From Paramarasmius palmivorus (taxonomy: Eukaryota > Basidiomycota > Agaricomycetes > Agaricales > Marasmiaceae): a DNA stretch of 64,000 nt. This document shows, piece after piece, positions 44,711-56,187 of the stretch (positions are counted from its first letter, which is position 1; each line of letters opens with the position of its first letter). The position numbers and the translations under genes were made by a program. The stretch spans positions 806,001 through 870,000 of the forward strand of contig JAYKXP010000006.1 in NCBI GenBank assembly GCA_037176845.1. Reading direction: 5' to 3'. The notes under the pieces are model-generated. The model worked only from the letters and a program-made list of their open reading frames with translations. It was not told where the DNA came from and did not search any database.

Positions 44711-45817
44711 TTAGCAAGTAAAAACCTCGGGTCCTAGATATATTCAGCATGAACGTTCACGAAAGCGCGACCTATTTTCTCACCTGGAGGCGTATAGCTG
44801 GTTACACCATAAATGCTGTCAATGAGGATGCCGGGATCTGTGCCCTTGTACGCTCCTGGGAAGCTCACCGTGGCCGGAGCCTCTGCATTGGATGCGCCGT
44901 CAATGGACAGCTGGGCGCAGCTCATCTAGAGAAACTTCAGCCAATGCAGATTACCATTGGTTATCACTATCACTTCTTACATAGAACTGTGCACCAGGGT
45001 AAGTGTATGCACTCTGAAGAGCTGAAAAGAAAGTCGTCAGTGGCCTGGACGCAGTTTCAAAATGACCTTTGCTGACCGATTGATTCGACCCGTAGGAGGT
45101 AGTCTCCGGCCGCAACGCAAGGAGGAATAGTGAAGGTCACATTCCCTTTGTTGATGTACAAATGGTCCGAACCCCACTGTGCAGTCTCGGCGCTGTATCC
45201 GTCTTCGAAGATCTTGAACCATTTGAGACCAGTAACGTCGGATTGCGTCGCCGATGGAATGGCGGCACTGCTCAAGAGTGAGTCACCTTCGTCTCTAATA
45301 TGGAAATAATCTTACAGGTACGCCATGACGGGTCCTTTAAGACAAGAAAATTCAGTATTGGTTCCACTGCTAGTAATTGACACGTAACCTCACCCTTGTT
45401 CGTGGGATCTAGTGGGTCTGCAGGATCAGGTCCAGTGTACCCTGCGGAAGTCTTGTGGAACTGAGCAGTGACTTGGCTTCCAGCAGCTACAGGGATGATA
45501 GTGCCGGACACAGGCTGAATGAAGTTAGTGTTGCAGATGATGTCGGTGCTGTCCACATCCTTGATTGCCTGGAAGATGTTCGAAAATAAGACACATTCTC
45601 AGCGAATAGCGATGGTAAACAAACGTTGTTAGAGGTAGGCACTCTAACACCGACAGCGTGTCCTTGATCGACTCCATTCACCGAGACAGCCTGAGAGCGT
45701 GTTAATTATGTACCTCGGTAAAGAGATCGATAGTGACCGGCGACTCACAGAGAAGACGGTTTTGGCTGATGTCGCAGCCGCGAGAAGGACCAGAGAGAGG
45801 AGGGAAGTAAATGCCAT
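44711..45817 (-). CDS. AA9 (LPMO-like) secreted protein lacking the histidine brace
   Basis: Has the AA9 fold but probably not oxidative polysaccharide cleavage. The signal peptide [18 protein letters not shown] ends before Lys19, where active LPMOs have the copper-binding His1. Next come [36 protein letters not shown], then [12 protein letters not shown], where Asn stands at the second brace His (compare [11 protein letters not shown] in the neighbour). The axial Tyr survives in GAQFYMSCAQL, while the nearby His is Gln ([10 protein letters not shown]). Structural Cys are kept (IICN, IPPC, YMSC, final VFTC), and the frame is open over about seven exons to 44711. There is no CBM1. The loss of three active-site His with all else intact suggests a changed function, not decay. 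Confidence 0.87.
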
Positions 45818-47120
45818 CTTCACGACTTCCAAGCACTGCTCGGATCGACGCCTTTTATGCACCTCAATAAGCCCATATTTGCTACGTTGCATCCCATTAT
45901 TAATGGAAGGGGTAACTTCAATGCCAGGAACCCTCAAGGCTCCGCCGTGTGGTCCTATGCATATTCCTTCCAAATGGAACCGCTGTCGTCGAGAGGGTCA
46001 TGTATGCTTGTGGTCAGTTGAATAGTGGCATCGTTCTATCTTCGTTCACGAACAGCTAATTGGCTCCTCGGACTGTGCTACATCCTTTTCGGGGAAACTA
46101 AATCAAAGCGACATATCAGCTTCTGCCTGTAGGCACAAACTTAGAACGAAGCATATCAAAGACTGCGTCACAACTCTCACTTGACCAGCCAGCTAACGAA
46201 TCAACCTTCGGCACACATGATCCTGTTACTCCGAGAAGAGCTTCACTGAGAATTATGTTCCAAATAACGCATTGAATCTTGTGGAAGCGATAGTCGATTT
46301 GTTGAACTAGACTCGCCTGACACCGCTCGTTGTACAGTCACTTCTCTACCCTTACGAAAGGATGTCATGAAGGAGGTTATTCTTGACAGTATCATTGCTC
46401 CAGTGCCATCGTCGACACGATCTCCTCGCTAGAAGCGGTTGACAGACATGTGCATTCACCGTACTAGAAGAATACCATGTCAGGGCTTGGTCAGACGGAC
46501 TACGCAATGAAACCATACAAGTCACTGCAACGGGCACATGCAGGGCTCTCGAATTCTACAGAAAGCATATTAGCCAATATGATCTGGAAAAGGGCTTCCG
46601 GGATCAACTTACAAGGGAACGCTGAGTACTGGTCGCTTGTGCATTTGACTTGGAACATCGCTTCCTGTTCACGCTCCGCGGCCATAGCTCTTATGTCGGA
46701 AGACCCCCTGTCTCCAGACAGGCACCGCAGAGATTAGCCGTGAGGCCTCGAGGCTTGAAGGAAGTAAACCCGCGAGAAATTGTAGAGCGAAAGGTATCAT
46801 TACCCTGAGGCTTAGTTGGTTATCTGCTAACTCGTTTTCCAGTTCGTTGTACAAGTTAAGCGAAGTTCAGTTACCCCAATCAGGATCAGGGGAACTGCTC
46901 ACCGAGTCGGAACTTCAACTTATTCTTCGCTTTTGATGAACAACCGAAGTTGTTCATGTGGAATCAAAGTCGCCTATCGAGGCTCACGAGGACTGCATCT
47001 GCCCTGACAATCACGAACTCTGCAATGACTTCACGCATTTCAGGTTAACTGAATTTATCGTAGGATTATTGACAAAGTCAGGACATGGCAAATTCATAGT
47101 TCCATTCCTTATTATTCGTT
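45818..47120. other. Spacer between the two AA9 genes
   Basis: 1.3 kb without a gene I can support. The right-hand part is the 3' flank of the CBM1-bearing AA9 gene, and the left part holds the promoter of the brace-less AA9 gene, with CATAAAAGG on the minus strand at about 45850. Confidence 0.45.
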
Positions 47121-48547
47121 TCATTGACATTGGCTGTACTGTTGAGACCATGAGTAGACATTCGAAGGATTAGCACAAACAGTACTCACGTAGTCATTGG
47201 TCTTGACGCATTTGTACGGAGACAAACAGGCGGTAGGACCAGTATATCCAATACCTCCGCATTGTCCCCACTGAGCAACGGTTCCGGATGAAGGTGCACT
47301 TGTAGTCGGCGATGAGGGTGCAGAGGTAGTTGGGTTACTAGGGCTGCTTCCGCCAGTGGTAGTCACGGGAGTGTTGTTACCACTGCAACTGAAAACAGAG
47401 GGGCCTAGATTGCATATGAGTAAACGCCATGAAATATCGGATTGAGGGCCACTGCTCACCAGGAATCGTGTAGCCCTGTAGGCTCTGGTAGATGTTGATA
47501 GTGATACCGGGATCAGAGCCTAGTCAAGAAATGTGAGTCTAGTTCTAGCTTCCTAAAGACACGGCTGTGTACCTTTGTAGGCACCGGGGAAGCTGACGGT
47601 GTTGGCAGGCGAAGTGTTTCCACCCCCGGTAATTTCCAGTTGGGCGCATTCCATCTAGAAAACTACTATCAGTACTATTCTATGTATCTCTATCAGGTCT
47701 TGGGCATACATAGAGCTGAGCACCGGGGTAACTTGAAGCGCCGTGCAAGGCTGTCAGACAGCATCATCAGCTCAGGTTATCGTACAATACAGAGAGAATC
47801 AAGGAACATACCGATGATCTCAACTCGAAGCAGATATTGGCCAGCTGGGATACAAGTGGGAATTGTGAATGTCATCTTTCCCTTGTTGGCAATGAGTCTG
47901 TCGACTCCCCATTTGCCGCCTATAATCATTTCAGGTGTCATCAGTGCCCCATAATGTGCAGGCTAGGCGGTCTTACCGGATAGACCATCTTCGTAGATCT
48001 TGAACCACTTGAGACCAGTAACAGAGGTCTGTGTAGCTGAACCGACTTTCGCACTGGAAGAGGTACGATATTAAGAGCTACACACATGCAGGGGCGTCAC
48101 TCACAGGTAGACGATCAAAGGTCCTTTGTGGGAGGCATCGATAGGGTCCGCTGCGTCGCTGGGGTCCGCACCTTTGAGGGTGTGGTGCCATTCGGCAGTG
48201 ACTTGAGCACCTGCGGGAGCTTTGATCACAGTTTGAGAAATAGGTTGGTGGTATGGGTTAATTCCGCCATTGCAGATGACATCGTTGGAAGTCACGTCTG
48301 TGATAGGCTAATTCTCAAACATCAGCGTCACGTCACAGAATTAGCAAAGAGATACACTTACACCATCATAGTCTGGAACTCGAATGCCCACCATATGGCC
48401 TTGGCTTGCTCCGTTAACATAGAGCTCCTGAAAAAAGAGTTTGACACAGTCCACTACAATCAGAGACGTCAGATGTTACCGTACCTGGAAGATTGTATGA
48501 GCCGAGGCATAGCCTGCAAGTAACAGAAGTGCTCCAAGTTTAAACAT
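47121..48547 (-). CDS. AA9 lytic polysaccharide monooxygenase with CBM1
   Basis: Secreted copper enzyme that oxidatively cleaves cellulose or related glucans. The signal peptide [16 protein letters not shown] leaves His17 as the mature N-terminus ([11 protein letters not shown]). The second brace His is in [11 protein letters not shown], the supporting His is in [10 protein letters not shown], and the axial Tyr is in GAQLYMECAQL, so the active site is complete. A Ser/Thr/Pro linker ([20 protein letters not shown]) leads to a family 1 carbohydrate-binding module ([20 protein letters not shown], then [13 protein letters not shown]) with the expected Trp/Tyr face and four Cys. The last exon, YSQCQ, lies beyond a short intron. 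A TATAAAA box lies 48 bp before the ATG. It is the direct neighbour of the brace-less AA9 gene in the same direction. Confidence 0.95.
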
Positions 48548-49129
48548 CGTGCAGAACAAAGAGGTACTTGCGGGATCACTCAGAGGCTTGGTCCATTTTA
48601 TACTGCAGAAAGGGGAATCTATTGCAGATGGGTCATAGGTACAATCGTTTCGTTAGTGACGCACAAAGGCTGCCCAGCGAACGGTGTCGGTCATCAGGGG
48701 TAGATTATGCAGAGTAATGAATGGACGGAAAATGTACCGTAGTCAATCTGCAGTATAGTCGGAGAGGTTGAGTGAGTTTGGGATGCACGTGAGTGTCCTT
48801 TTTCCGCTAACTATCCGAAGTTTCTCGTCCAAGACATGCTGTTGCCTGTTAAAGGGCAGAAATCTGTAAAAATGCCTCTCTCTCTCTGTCGAATGATTGC
48901 CCGGCCTCTGTTGCGGATCATCGCACGCGAGGCACCGTCAGCGTCTCGGAATATTTCAGGGTATCGATAAGCATGGAATGCGGCAAAATTGGAATTGCCT
49001 CAGGAATGTGGCGGGTTTAGAGCCTCGAAGAATGTGAGAGAAAGAGAAGGTCGGTCTGAGGAAGTAGAGTAAGGAAAGCAGTGCCTCTGCGAGACGTCAT
49101 ACACACCTTTCCGTAGACACTTTTAGGCC
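48548..49129. other. Intergenic: AA9-CBM1 promoter region
   Basis: About 580 bp between the AA9-CBM1 start and the VPS37 stop. The TATA box is the only element identified; the middle holds short CT repeats (ctctctctctct near 48881). Confidence 0.5.
48596..48602 (-). promoter_or_regulatory. TATA box of the AA9-CBM1 gene
   Basis: TATAAAA on the minus strand, about 48 bp before the ATG at 48547. Confidence 0.7.
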
Positions 49130-49870
49130 TCAGTCGTCTCGCCACTCTACCCGCCCATGCGACCACTGATCTCCCCACATAACACGTTTATGGTACACCT
49201 TCCTCAATTCCTTGAATTCCTTGATGAATTCGTCGATGTCTTTGTTTGCAGGAGTGGACGTCCCCGATCCCGGCTCGGAAGGTTCGTGGCGGATAAAAGC
49301 TGATGCTAGGGCTTCTGATGCATCGTCTTGCGCGGTGGTACTATGTCGGAGTCGCATGAGCAGAAACTGGGGCGTAAATCGCTATGAAATATACGAGATG
49401 CATCAGATACAGCGCATGGAGACTGAGATGAATGAGGCTGGACCTGGTAGATGTCCCGTTGTTCTTTTTCTAACTCTTTCCACCGTGCTTCAAGTGCTTT
49501 GGCTTCGTCAAACGCTCCTTGAGTTTCTGCTCGAAGAGCATATAGACTATCCTGCATGGAAAGATTATTTTCTAGATGAATATATATATGAGCCAACAAT
49601 CGCTTTGAAAACGAGTTACTCACTAGCAATGGTTTCATTTGCCATTCCTAGGTCCGCTTGAGTATCGTACATCGCCTTGACACGGGGAAGAGAGTGAAAA
49701 ACAGCTTGGAAATATGTATGGTCATTGAGCAGGTCTTCCAAGTCCTGTCGTCTAAATGAACGGCCGATTGAGCATGTTTCTCAAGACTAATAACAAGATA
49801 CTCGCGATAAGTGTGCTAGCTCTGGAAAGTCATTTGTGAGGGGAGTTGCAACATCCGTGGAAGCTGACAT
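49130..49870 (-). CDS. VPS37: ESCRT-I subunit Vps37
   Basis: Part of ESCRT-I, which sorts ubiquitinated membrane proteins at endosomes. The ATG at 49870 (MSASTDVATPLTNDFPELAH) joins over an intron to DLEDLLNDHTYFQAVFHSLP, the signature of the Mod(r) domain, and then to SLYALRAETQGAFDEAKALE and ARWKELEKEQRDIYQ (coiled coil). The C-terminus has FTPQFLLMRLRHSTTAQDDA and IDEFIKEFKELRKVYHKR. Length near 190 residues and domain order fit Vps37. It is divergent from RRP40 with 52 bp between ATGs. Confidence 0.9.
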
Positions 49871-49922
49871 GGTGGTTGAGGTGTAAGTAGTGGTTACCGT
49901 CACTCTTAGCGTCTACCACGAT
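49871..49922. promoter_or_regulatory. 52-bp bidirectional promoter/leader between VPS37 and RRP40
   Basis: Start codons of opposite genes are 52 bp apart. No TATA box is visible, so transcription probably starts inside or right beside this spacer. Confidence 0.45.
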
Positions 49923-50786
49923 ATGTCCGTCGTCCTCCCCGGCGAACAAGTGCCTGCTCAGCACGTCAACCTTAAACTTGGGCCAGGTTTACTACAAACC
50001 AGCAATGCGTCGACTTCGAAAACAAATCCAACCATAATATCGACTCGTGCTGGGACCCTCAATCACTCTGCAAATCGGAGTAGATGGTGGGTAGAGAGCA
50101 ATTCAAGACGTGTTCGTGTCGTCAATTTCTCCCTGGTGTGCTGGCATTTACTTTCATCATTCACATAGTATGTTCCTGCAGCTCAGGAACCGGTAATCGG
50201 AGTTGTATCGCAACGACAAGGAGAAGGATACCGCGTGGATATTGGGTCTGCCCATTCTGCAAACTTGGACGGTCTTGCATTTGAGGGCGCTACAAAAAGA
50301 AACAAGCCGAATCTAAAGGTGAGAACCTCTCTCGGAATATTACTGGATTTCTCTACTAATATTTATAGGTCGGATGTCTGGTGTACGCAAGAGTGTCTCT
50401 CGCTCACAAGGACATGGAACCCGAGCTTGAATGCTTCGATGCTCAGACACATAAGGCTGAAGGGTTTGGCGAACTTAAAAACGGTTTTCTCGTTAGGTGT
50501 AGCATGAGAATGTGTCGACAGTACGTTTTCATTTCTGTGTAAAACCAGCTGCCTAATCCAAAAATGCAATCGTAGGTTGCTCGATTCTAACCACTTCCTC
50601 CTCCCTCTCCTCGGCACGTTATTCCCCCTGGAGGTAGCAATAGGTCTGAATGGACGGGTGTGGGTGAACTCGAAAGAGGCAAAACAAATCATTGCGATAT
50701 CACGGGCAATCGAAGCGGCGGACCCGGACGGCGGTGGCTTAGACGAGAGTGGGGTGAAAGCTCTCCTCGAAGGGATGGACTACTAA
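49923..50786 (+). CDS. RRP40: Exosome complex component Rrp40 (EXOSC3)
   Basis: S1/KH cap subunit of the RNA exosome, in nucleus and cytoplasm. The ATG at 49923 starts MSVVLPGEQVPAQHVNLKLG. Across an intron the S1 domain reads YVPAAQEPVIGVV, YRVDIGSAHSANLDGLAFEG, ATKRNKPNLKVG, and then VYARVSLAHKDMEPELECFD. The KH part contains FPLEVAIGLNGRVWVNSK with the Rrp40-typical GxNG motif (GLNG), and the gene ends ALLEGMDY. The family match is close throughout. Confidence 0.93.
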
Positions 50787-50840
50787 AACACTTCAAGAAC
50801 CTCCCAAGCTCGGCGATGTCCATGATGTAGCCTTGGGTAG

Positions 50841-51516
50841 CTAGTCGTCATCGGCCATCCTTTGCCTTTTGGTTGCCCTTCGCGAGGACGAGGAAACCGA
50901 GATAGATGTCGCAGCGCCTTCATCATCGCTACCAGTGTCTACACTCCGGCGTTGACTAGCTCGCCTCTTTCGCTGATACTCCTTGTCCCTCTGCAACTTG
51001 TTTTGTTGTGCAGTAGTCAACTCCTGATTCTTTCCCGCAGGTGGCACGCTGACAGTGATGACTCCCGGTGTGGATTGTTTAGAATATTCGTCATTATTTG
51101 TACCCTCCTCTTCAGCCATAAGGCTCAGCGACTATCAAAGGTGTTTAATAGGCTACCAGGCTTGTATTGCAACGATGTACCCACTTTTTGCATTGTCAAA
51201 CTGCTCGACGAGAAAAGGCGGTCATGTTCAGCAGCATCATATCTCCTTCGTGCAGTCGTCTGATTCTTCAAATAATTCTCGAATCCTTGAATGATGTTTC
51301 CGCCACTGTGAGCCGCAGTCTCCGTCAAATAGGTCCCTTCGAGGTTATAGATCTGCACTTCTACATGCGCCTGGAAGGTGGCAATATTTCAATAGGGTCT
51401 CCAGCTCTGGGTTAATAGCTACGTACGAGCTTCTTGTCTAGCTGTCGTTTCTTCGGTAGGGCCTCCAACAGAGTCTTCTTGAGAGCTTGGTATCGAGCTT
51501 TGTCGTCGTCGGACAT
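50841..51516 (-). CDS. EAF6: Chromatin modification-related protein Eaf6
   Basis: Small subunit of the NuA4 (and NuA3-type) histone acetyltransferase. The ATG at 51516 begins MSDDDKARYQALKKTLLEAL, a helical segment continuing with QLDKKLAHVEVQIYNLEGTY and ETAAHSGGNIIQGFENYLKN, the Eaf6 signature. The C-terminus is basic and acidic low complexity, ending KRQRMADDD. Introns lie near 51410 and 51150. Length and order fit. It faces RPT5 with 108 bp between start codons. Confidence 0.88.
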
Positions 51517-51624
51517 GACGCGTGAGTGTTTGGGTTTGATTGGTAAGAGCCTCAAAGATGGACGCGTCAGTGTCACGGTCCGCTTTACACTGTAACTCGT
51601 CTATCCCTTTTCTTCATCTTTGCC
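51517..51624. promoter_or_regulatory. Bidirectional promoter between EAF6 and RPT5
   Basis: 108 bp between opposed start codons, with no obvious TATA box. Both genes must start transcription from it or next to it. Confidence 0.45.
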
Positions 51625-53234
51625 ATGTCTTCCTCAGCACCCCCACCAGACCAACCCACAAACCCAGAGAAGCAACCAGAAACGTCACCACAATCTTCAA
51701 ATGGCGAACAGAACCAGCAAGATTCCGCCGCAATGGATACCGAGCCTGATCGCAAGGAGGAGACTTGGGATGACATTCCAGAGGACATCATGTCGTTGAG
51801 CACCGACGACATTCTCACTAGAATACGTCTTATAGATAATGACATCAAAGTGAGCTGTAAACTACCTGGCATCTCACTTTAGTTTCTTATATATTCACTC
51901 CTACTAGGTTATGCGCTCAGAAACATTGCGACTACAACACGAACAAAGCGTCATGAAAGAGAAGATACGGGATAATGGCGAAAAAATCAAGCAGAACAAG
52001 GTGCTACCGTACTTGGTCGGGAATGTCGTTGAGGTGCATACATCTATCTAGACACGCAAAGAGCTTTGCTGACTGACCATCTTTAGATTCTTGACGTTGA
52101 CCCAGAGGTCGAGGAAGACGGTGCCATCAAGGATTTGGACTCCATGCGTAAAGGGAAATGCGCTGTTATCAAAACTTCGACCAGACAAACTGTCTTCCTC
52201 CCAATGATTGGTCTCGTTCCGCCCGAGGAACTGAAACCCGGTGACCTCGTCGGAGTGAACAAAGACTCGTACCTCGTTCTCGATACATTACCCGCAGAAT
52301 TCGACTCCCGTGTCAAAGCCATGGAGGTAGATGAGAGGCCCACAGAGACATACACCGACATTGGTGGCTTGGAGAAACAGATTGAGGAGCTGGTTGAAGC
52401 TATTGTCCTACCGATGGAGCAGGCAGACAAGTTCAAGACGCTAGGTATCAAGCCACCCAAGGGATGCTTGATGTATGGGCCTCCCGGAACAGGAAAGACG
52501 CTTTTGGCTCGTGCTTGTGCTGCACAAACGAACGCGTGTTATCTCAAACTCGCTGGCCCATCACTGGTTCAGATGTTCATCGGTGATGGTGCCAAGCTCG
52601 TTCGAGATGCGTTTGCACTTGCGAAGGAGAAGGCGCCTGCTATCATCTTCATTGATGAGTTGGATGCCATCGGTACCAAACGTTTCGATTCCGATAAGAG
52701 TGGCGACCGTGAAGTCCAGCGAACAATGCTTGAACTACTCAACCAGCTGGATGGTTTCAGTAGTGATGAGCGTATCAAGGTAAGCTTTACTATCTGACCA
52801 AAGGATCCAATAGTTCACTGACGATCTATGTAGGTCATCGCAGCCACTAACCGTATTGATATTCTCGACCCTGCGCTTCTCCGGTCCGGACGTCTAGACA
52901 GAAAGATCGAATTCCCTCTGCCGAACGAGAAGGCTCGTGCCCGTATCATCGAAATCCATTCCCGGAAAATGACATTATCCGAGGACGTCAACTTCGAGGA
53001 GCTTGCACGAAGTACTGATGAATTCAATGCCGCACAGCTTAAGGCTGTGTGTGTCGAAGCCGGAATGATTGCGTTGAGGGAAGGTGCTACCAAGCTCGGA
53101 CATGAACATTTCTTGTCGGGAATTGCGGAAGGCAAGTATTGTTTTTTTCAACATTGCGCTGAGCACATGGACTGACGGATTTTCTGTTTTTAGTTCAAAG
53201 CAAGAAGAAGAACGACCTTATGTATTTCGCATAG
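51625..53234 (+). CDS. RPT5: 26S proteasome regulatory ATPase Rpt5 (PSMC3)
   Basis: AAA+ subunit of the 19S base that unfolds substrates and opens the 20S gate. The ATG at 51625 opens a disordered Pro/Gln leader, then the coiled coil [20 protein letters not shown] and the OB domain ([40 protein letters not shown]). The ATPase core has [20 protein letters not shown], Walker A GPPGTGKT, Walker [12 protein letters not shown], the SRH ([32 protein letters not shown]) and the second-region [20 protein letters not shown]. The C-terminus LMYFA resembles the HbYX tail that docks on the 20S ring. Several short introns; the last lies near 53140. Confidence 0.96.
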
Positions 53235-54107
53235 TCTTCGTGTACCTTTTTCACGTTATACGACTATTTCTTTTTGTCGATCCGGAAGTTTGTCTGGCCC
53301 CACCACCTCGTGCTTTCACTGTGCCGATCTACTCTTATCAAGGTGTGAGTCCTTCGTATTCACCGGATCTCTACGAAAGGCTCCAGTGGAACCTTCATCG
53401 GAGAAAACCCTATAGCTAGAGCAATATCTCAAAAGCAAGGTGCGTGGGCAAATAGCTGAAACTCTATGCTCACAGTTCCTCGGCTCGATCGATGGACATG
53501 TGGTACCGGTGTGTTATTGTCCTCCAATCAGGGCGATGATTCTAGAGGCGAAGGTGCTCGAAGGCAGTTCAAGCATGAAGAAAGTAGATTGGGGGTTTAC
53601 TCGGGTACACTTTATTCACTGAGTTTCTCTCGCAATTCAGGCTGAGATGTTCTCTTTCGCAGACCACCCATCATGTGTCACGTCAGATATCAATGTTCGA
53701 TAAGTCTAGAATTGTATAGCCAGTCACAGGAATCACGGTGGACTACGCCCGCGATGGGAGCCATCAAAGAGCATGCTCGACGGTAGGTAGCTGAATTTCC
53801 TCAGTGAATGCCTATCGATGGCTGATTCGAGTGCAATCGACTTTCTGTAGGCTGACAGGAGTCTGCGGGCGAAGAACGGATCATACAACTAGCGCTTACG
53901 TCATGCACCTGGGCTGTGCTTGAACCTACTCCAACGAACTCCGTCCGCTGCTTCTTTGTTCGATGATGATCAAATCACACGGCACGTTCAAGGAACACAT
54001 GTATATTTTTTTTTCATTTGCCTGGACAGATAAAAACCCCTCTGGTACTTCGGACGCTTCATTCTGTTCTTTCACCCGAGCAGTCAACATCCCCCAAAAA
54101 AACCGCC
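53235..54107. other. Intergenic between RPT5 and secreted-protein paralogue 3
   Basis: About 870 bp with no supported gene. Upstream of the secreted-protein gene a GATAAAA element lies at about 54029, roughly 75 bp before its ATG, and a T-rich run at 54002-54016. Confidence 0.45.
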
Positions 54108-54804
54108 ATGTACTTCTTCCGCACGCTCATCCTCTGTGTCCTTCCATTCCTCTCCACAGTCGTGCTTGCCGCACCGTCCAGGCGTTCACCACCTTCGGGA
54201 GGGAATAACCCCAACTCAGGAGTCATTGTCAAGCCCGAAAGTGGTGCTGTCATTGCTCCAGGTCAGGCTTTCGACTTCCAGTACGACACCAAGGTAGGCG
54301 TTTTTCACACCTCGCCCCCATAGCGTATTAACGGCCTCTTGGTTGTAGGCGGACTATGGCATTTCTTCCTACAACTTCACGGTCTTTTTGTTAACGTCGC
54401 AACCGAACATGCAAAATCAGGACTTTGGAACGGGTCACTTCTTTGGCAGATTTGGCCTTCCCAATTATCCTGGTATGTGTTTCACCTTTACACGCCTCAC
54501 CCACGATTTACTGATGATATCTTGATGTTGCCAGGTAACCCATACCCTCCTAATCTTCCACCTGCTCAGTTGATCATGCCCGACTTTTCTAAAAATCCCG
54601 GTGGCTTTGGCGGTGGTGCTTCTTGCGAGAACCAGACGGTTTGGTTGGCAGTCCTCGAGGAGTACGCCACTGGCACCGTAAGCTCTTTCCCTTCGTCTTC
54701 TATTCCCCGAGTCGCTAATCGTTGTCGCCTTGCAGGGAAGCGTCGGTTTGAGGTTGAATTTAGCGACTTCACAGCTCGTTTACAATGGCACCACGACCGA
54801 CTAG
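54108..54804 (+). CDS. Small secreted protein, paralogue 3 of an unnamed family
   Basis: Function unknown. A signal peptide (MYFFRTLILCVLPFLSTVVL, then AAPSRRSPPSG, with SRR as a possible processing site) precedes VKPESGAVIAPGQAFDFQYD. After introns come DYGISSYNFTVFLLTSQP, FGRFGLPNYPG, LPPAQLIMPDFSKNPGGFGG and TVWLAVLEEYATGT. The last exon gives GSVGLRLNLATSQLVYNGTT and the stop at 54804. Four exons, in the same places as the other paralogues. The N-terminal insert before VKPESG is longer than in paralogues 1 and 2. Confidence 0.85.
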
Positions 54805-56187
54805 GCTTCTAGCTTTTTTGATCTTTCTTGACGGGGAATGGACACATGGACAGCAGCCTTTGTATGAAGAACTCTTGCGTGAGAGTGTTTCATGAGAAAA
54901 AAGATGGATGTTTTGATGTATCGGATGCTATATTTCGGACCATTGATGCTTTAAACTTCGTTGATACTGATACAGTATACCGACTTACTGTAGGCTTTGC
55001 ACTTGGACTTATACGGACATAACGGACATATTAATTGCTTAATTGTGGTAATAACTTTGATGTAGTATCTACACCTTTAGAGATAAACGAATTGTAGATG
55101 ACACGGTAACTGTTCTCACTCTCTGACAATTGACGGGACGCCACTGGGCGTCGAACACTGTCGAACATCGAAGGCAAGATCAAGGGATCGATTTATTTCT
55201 CGCAAAGGCTTTCAACCTGCTTTCTGAAAACCCACGAGCATCGGCGATAGTTCGCCTCTATCGGCATTTTCGGAGCGGCTTGCTCCCCTAAGCCCTTTCA
55301 ACTTCCATCTTCTACCTTCATCTTTCCTTGCTTGCGCCTCTTTCCCATAGAGTTCTGTCGTGTTCGTATGGTCTTGAAGCGCTTCGTCCAGGGTTCACCT
55401 CCCCTATCACCACATTCACGAATTGGGGACCGGCAGTTGCCAGACAGTTATCTGTGCCTCGAAAAACAACGGTGACGAATGCCCTTACAGAGAAAAATGC
55501 TCATTCAAGTCGCGGAATCAAGGGTCCCTCGTCACCATGAAATGTCAACTTGAATGAAGTGTATTGAGCGCACATCCGAACTCTACGCGTCGGCCTTTCC
55601 GTCCTGCGCGATGTCTGGAGCACCGCCTCGTCACAAAACCTCCAAGGGCTTATTATCGAATGTCCGAGTTCGATTCGGATTCTGTGTTTGAATAATGGGG
55701 AGAAGGTCGCATAGCATACGGTAGTCTGGATGGGCGTATTGCTGACTGATCACTGGAGAAGAAGCAGTGGCAAGGAATTTGAAAAGAGAAGACGTCGACT
55801 CAGGAGGACTCAGGCCATGCTCAAATATCAGCAGTGTTGGATTGGAGCAAGTGCTCAGGCACCCAGGCCCGGCCAATTACGCGATCTAGCCCTTCGGACT
55901 TCAGGCTCTCCGGTTTTCAATGGTATGGCCTCTAAGTACTCTCGTCAGGTTTGTTTCAGAGTGTCAAACATCAGCCGCTTAGCCACGTACTGCTGTACCA
56001 TCCCACGAAACCGTCCGACGCCCCTATAGCTTTCATGTGGACTAGCTCGCGTCATCCCTGAACACCATCCGTTGATTATTATATCCGTACCTTTGGCTTA
56101 GGCGACCCCGAGGTAGATATAAAGCCGCAACACAGCAGACATTTCAATCAGTGCACTTCGACCCCACTTGCCAACAGCAGATTTATC
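54805..56187. other. Spacer between secreted-protein paralogues 3 and 4
   Basis: 1.4 kb without a supported gene. The right end holds the TATA box of paralogue 4. A plus-strand frame at 55730-56029 is family-less and was left out. Confidence 0.45.
56118..56123 (+). promoter_or_regulatory. TATA box of secreted-protein paralogue 4
   Basis: TATAAA at 56118-56123, 64 bp before the ATG at 56188. Confidence 0.7.

Noticed and set aside
44711..45817. Brace-less AA9 as a pseudogene
   Set aside because: All exons join in frame, Cys and Tyr are kept, splice sites are normal and a TATA-like element is present; only the His sites are changed.
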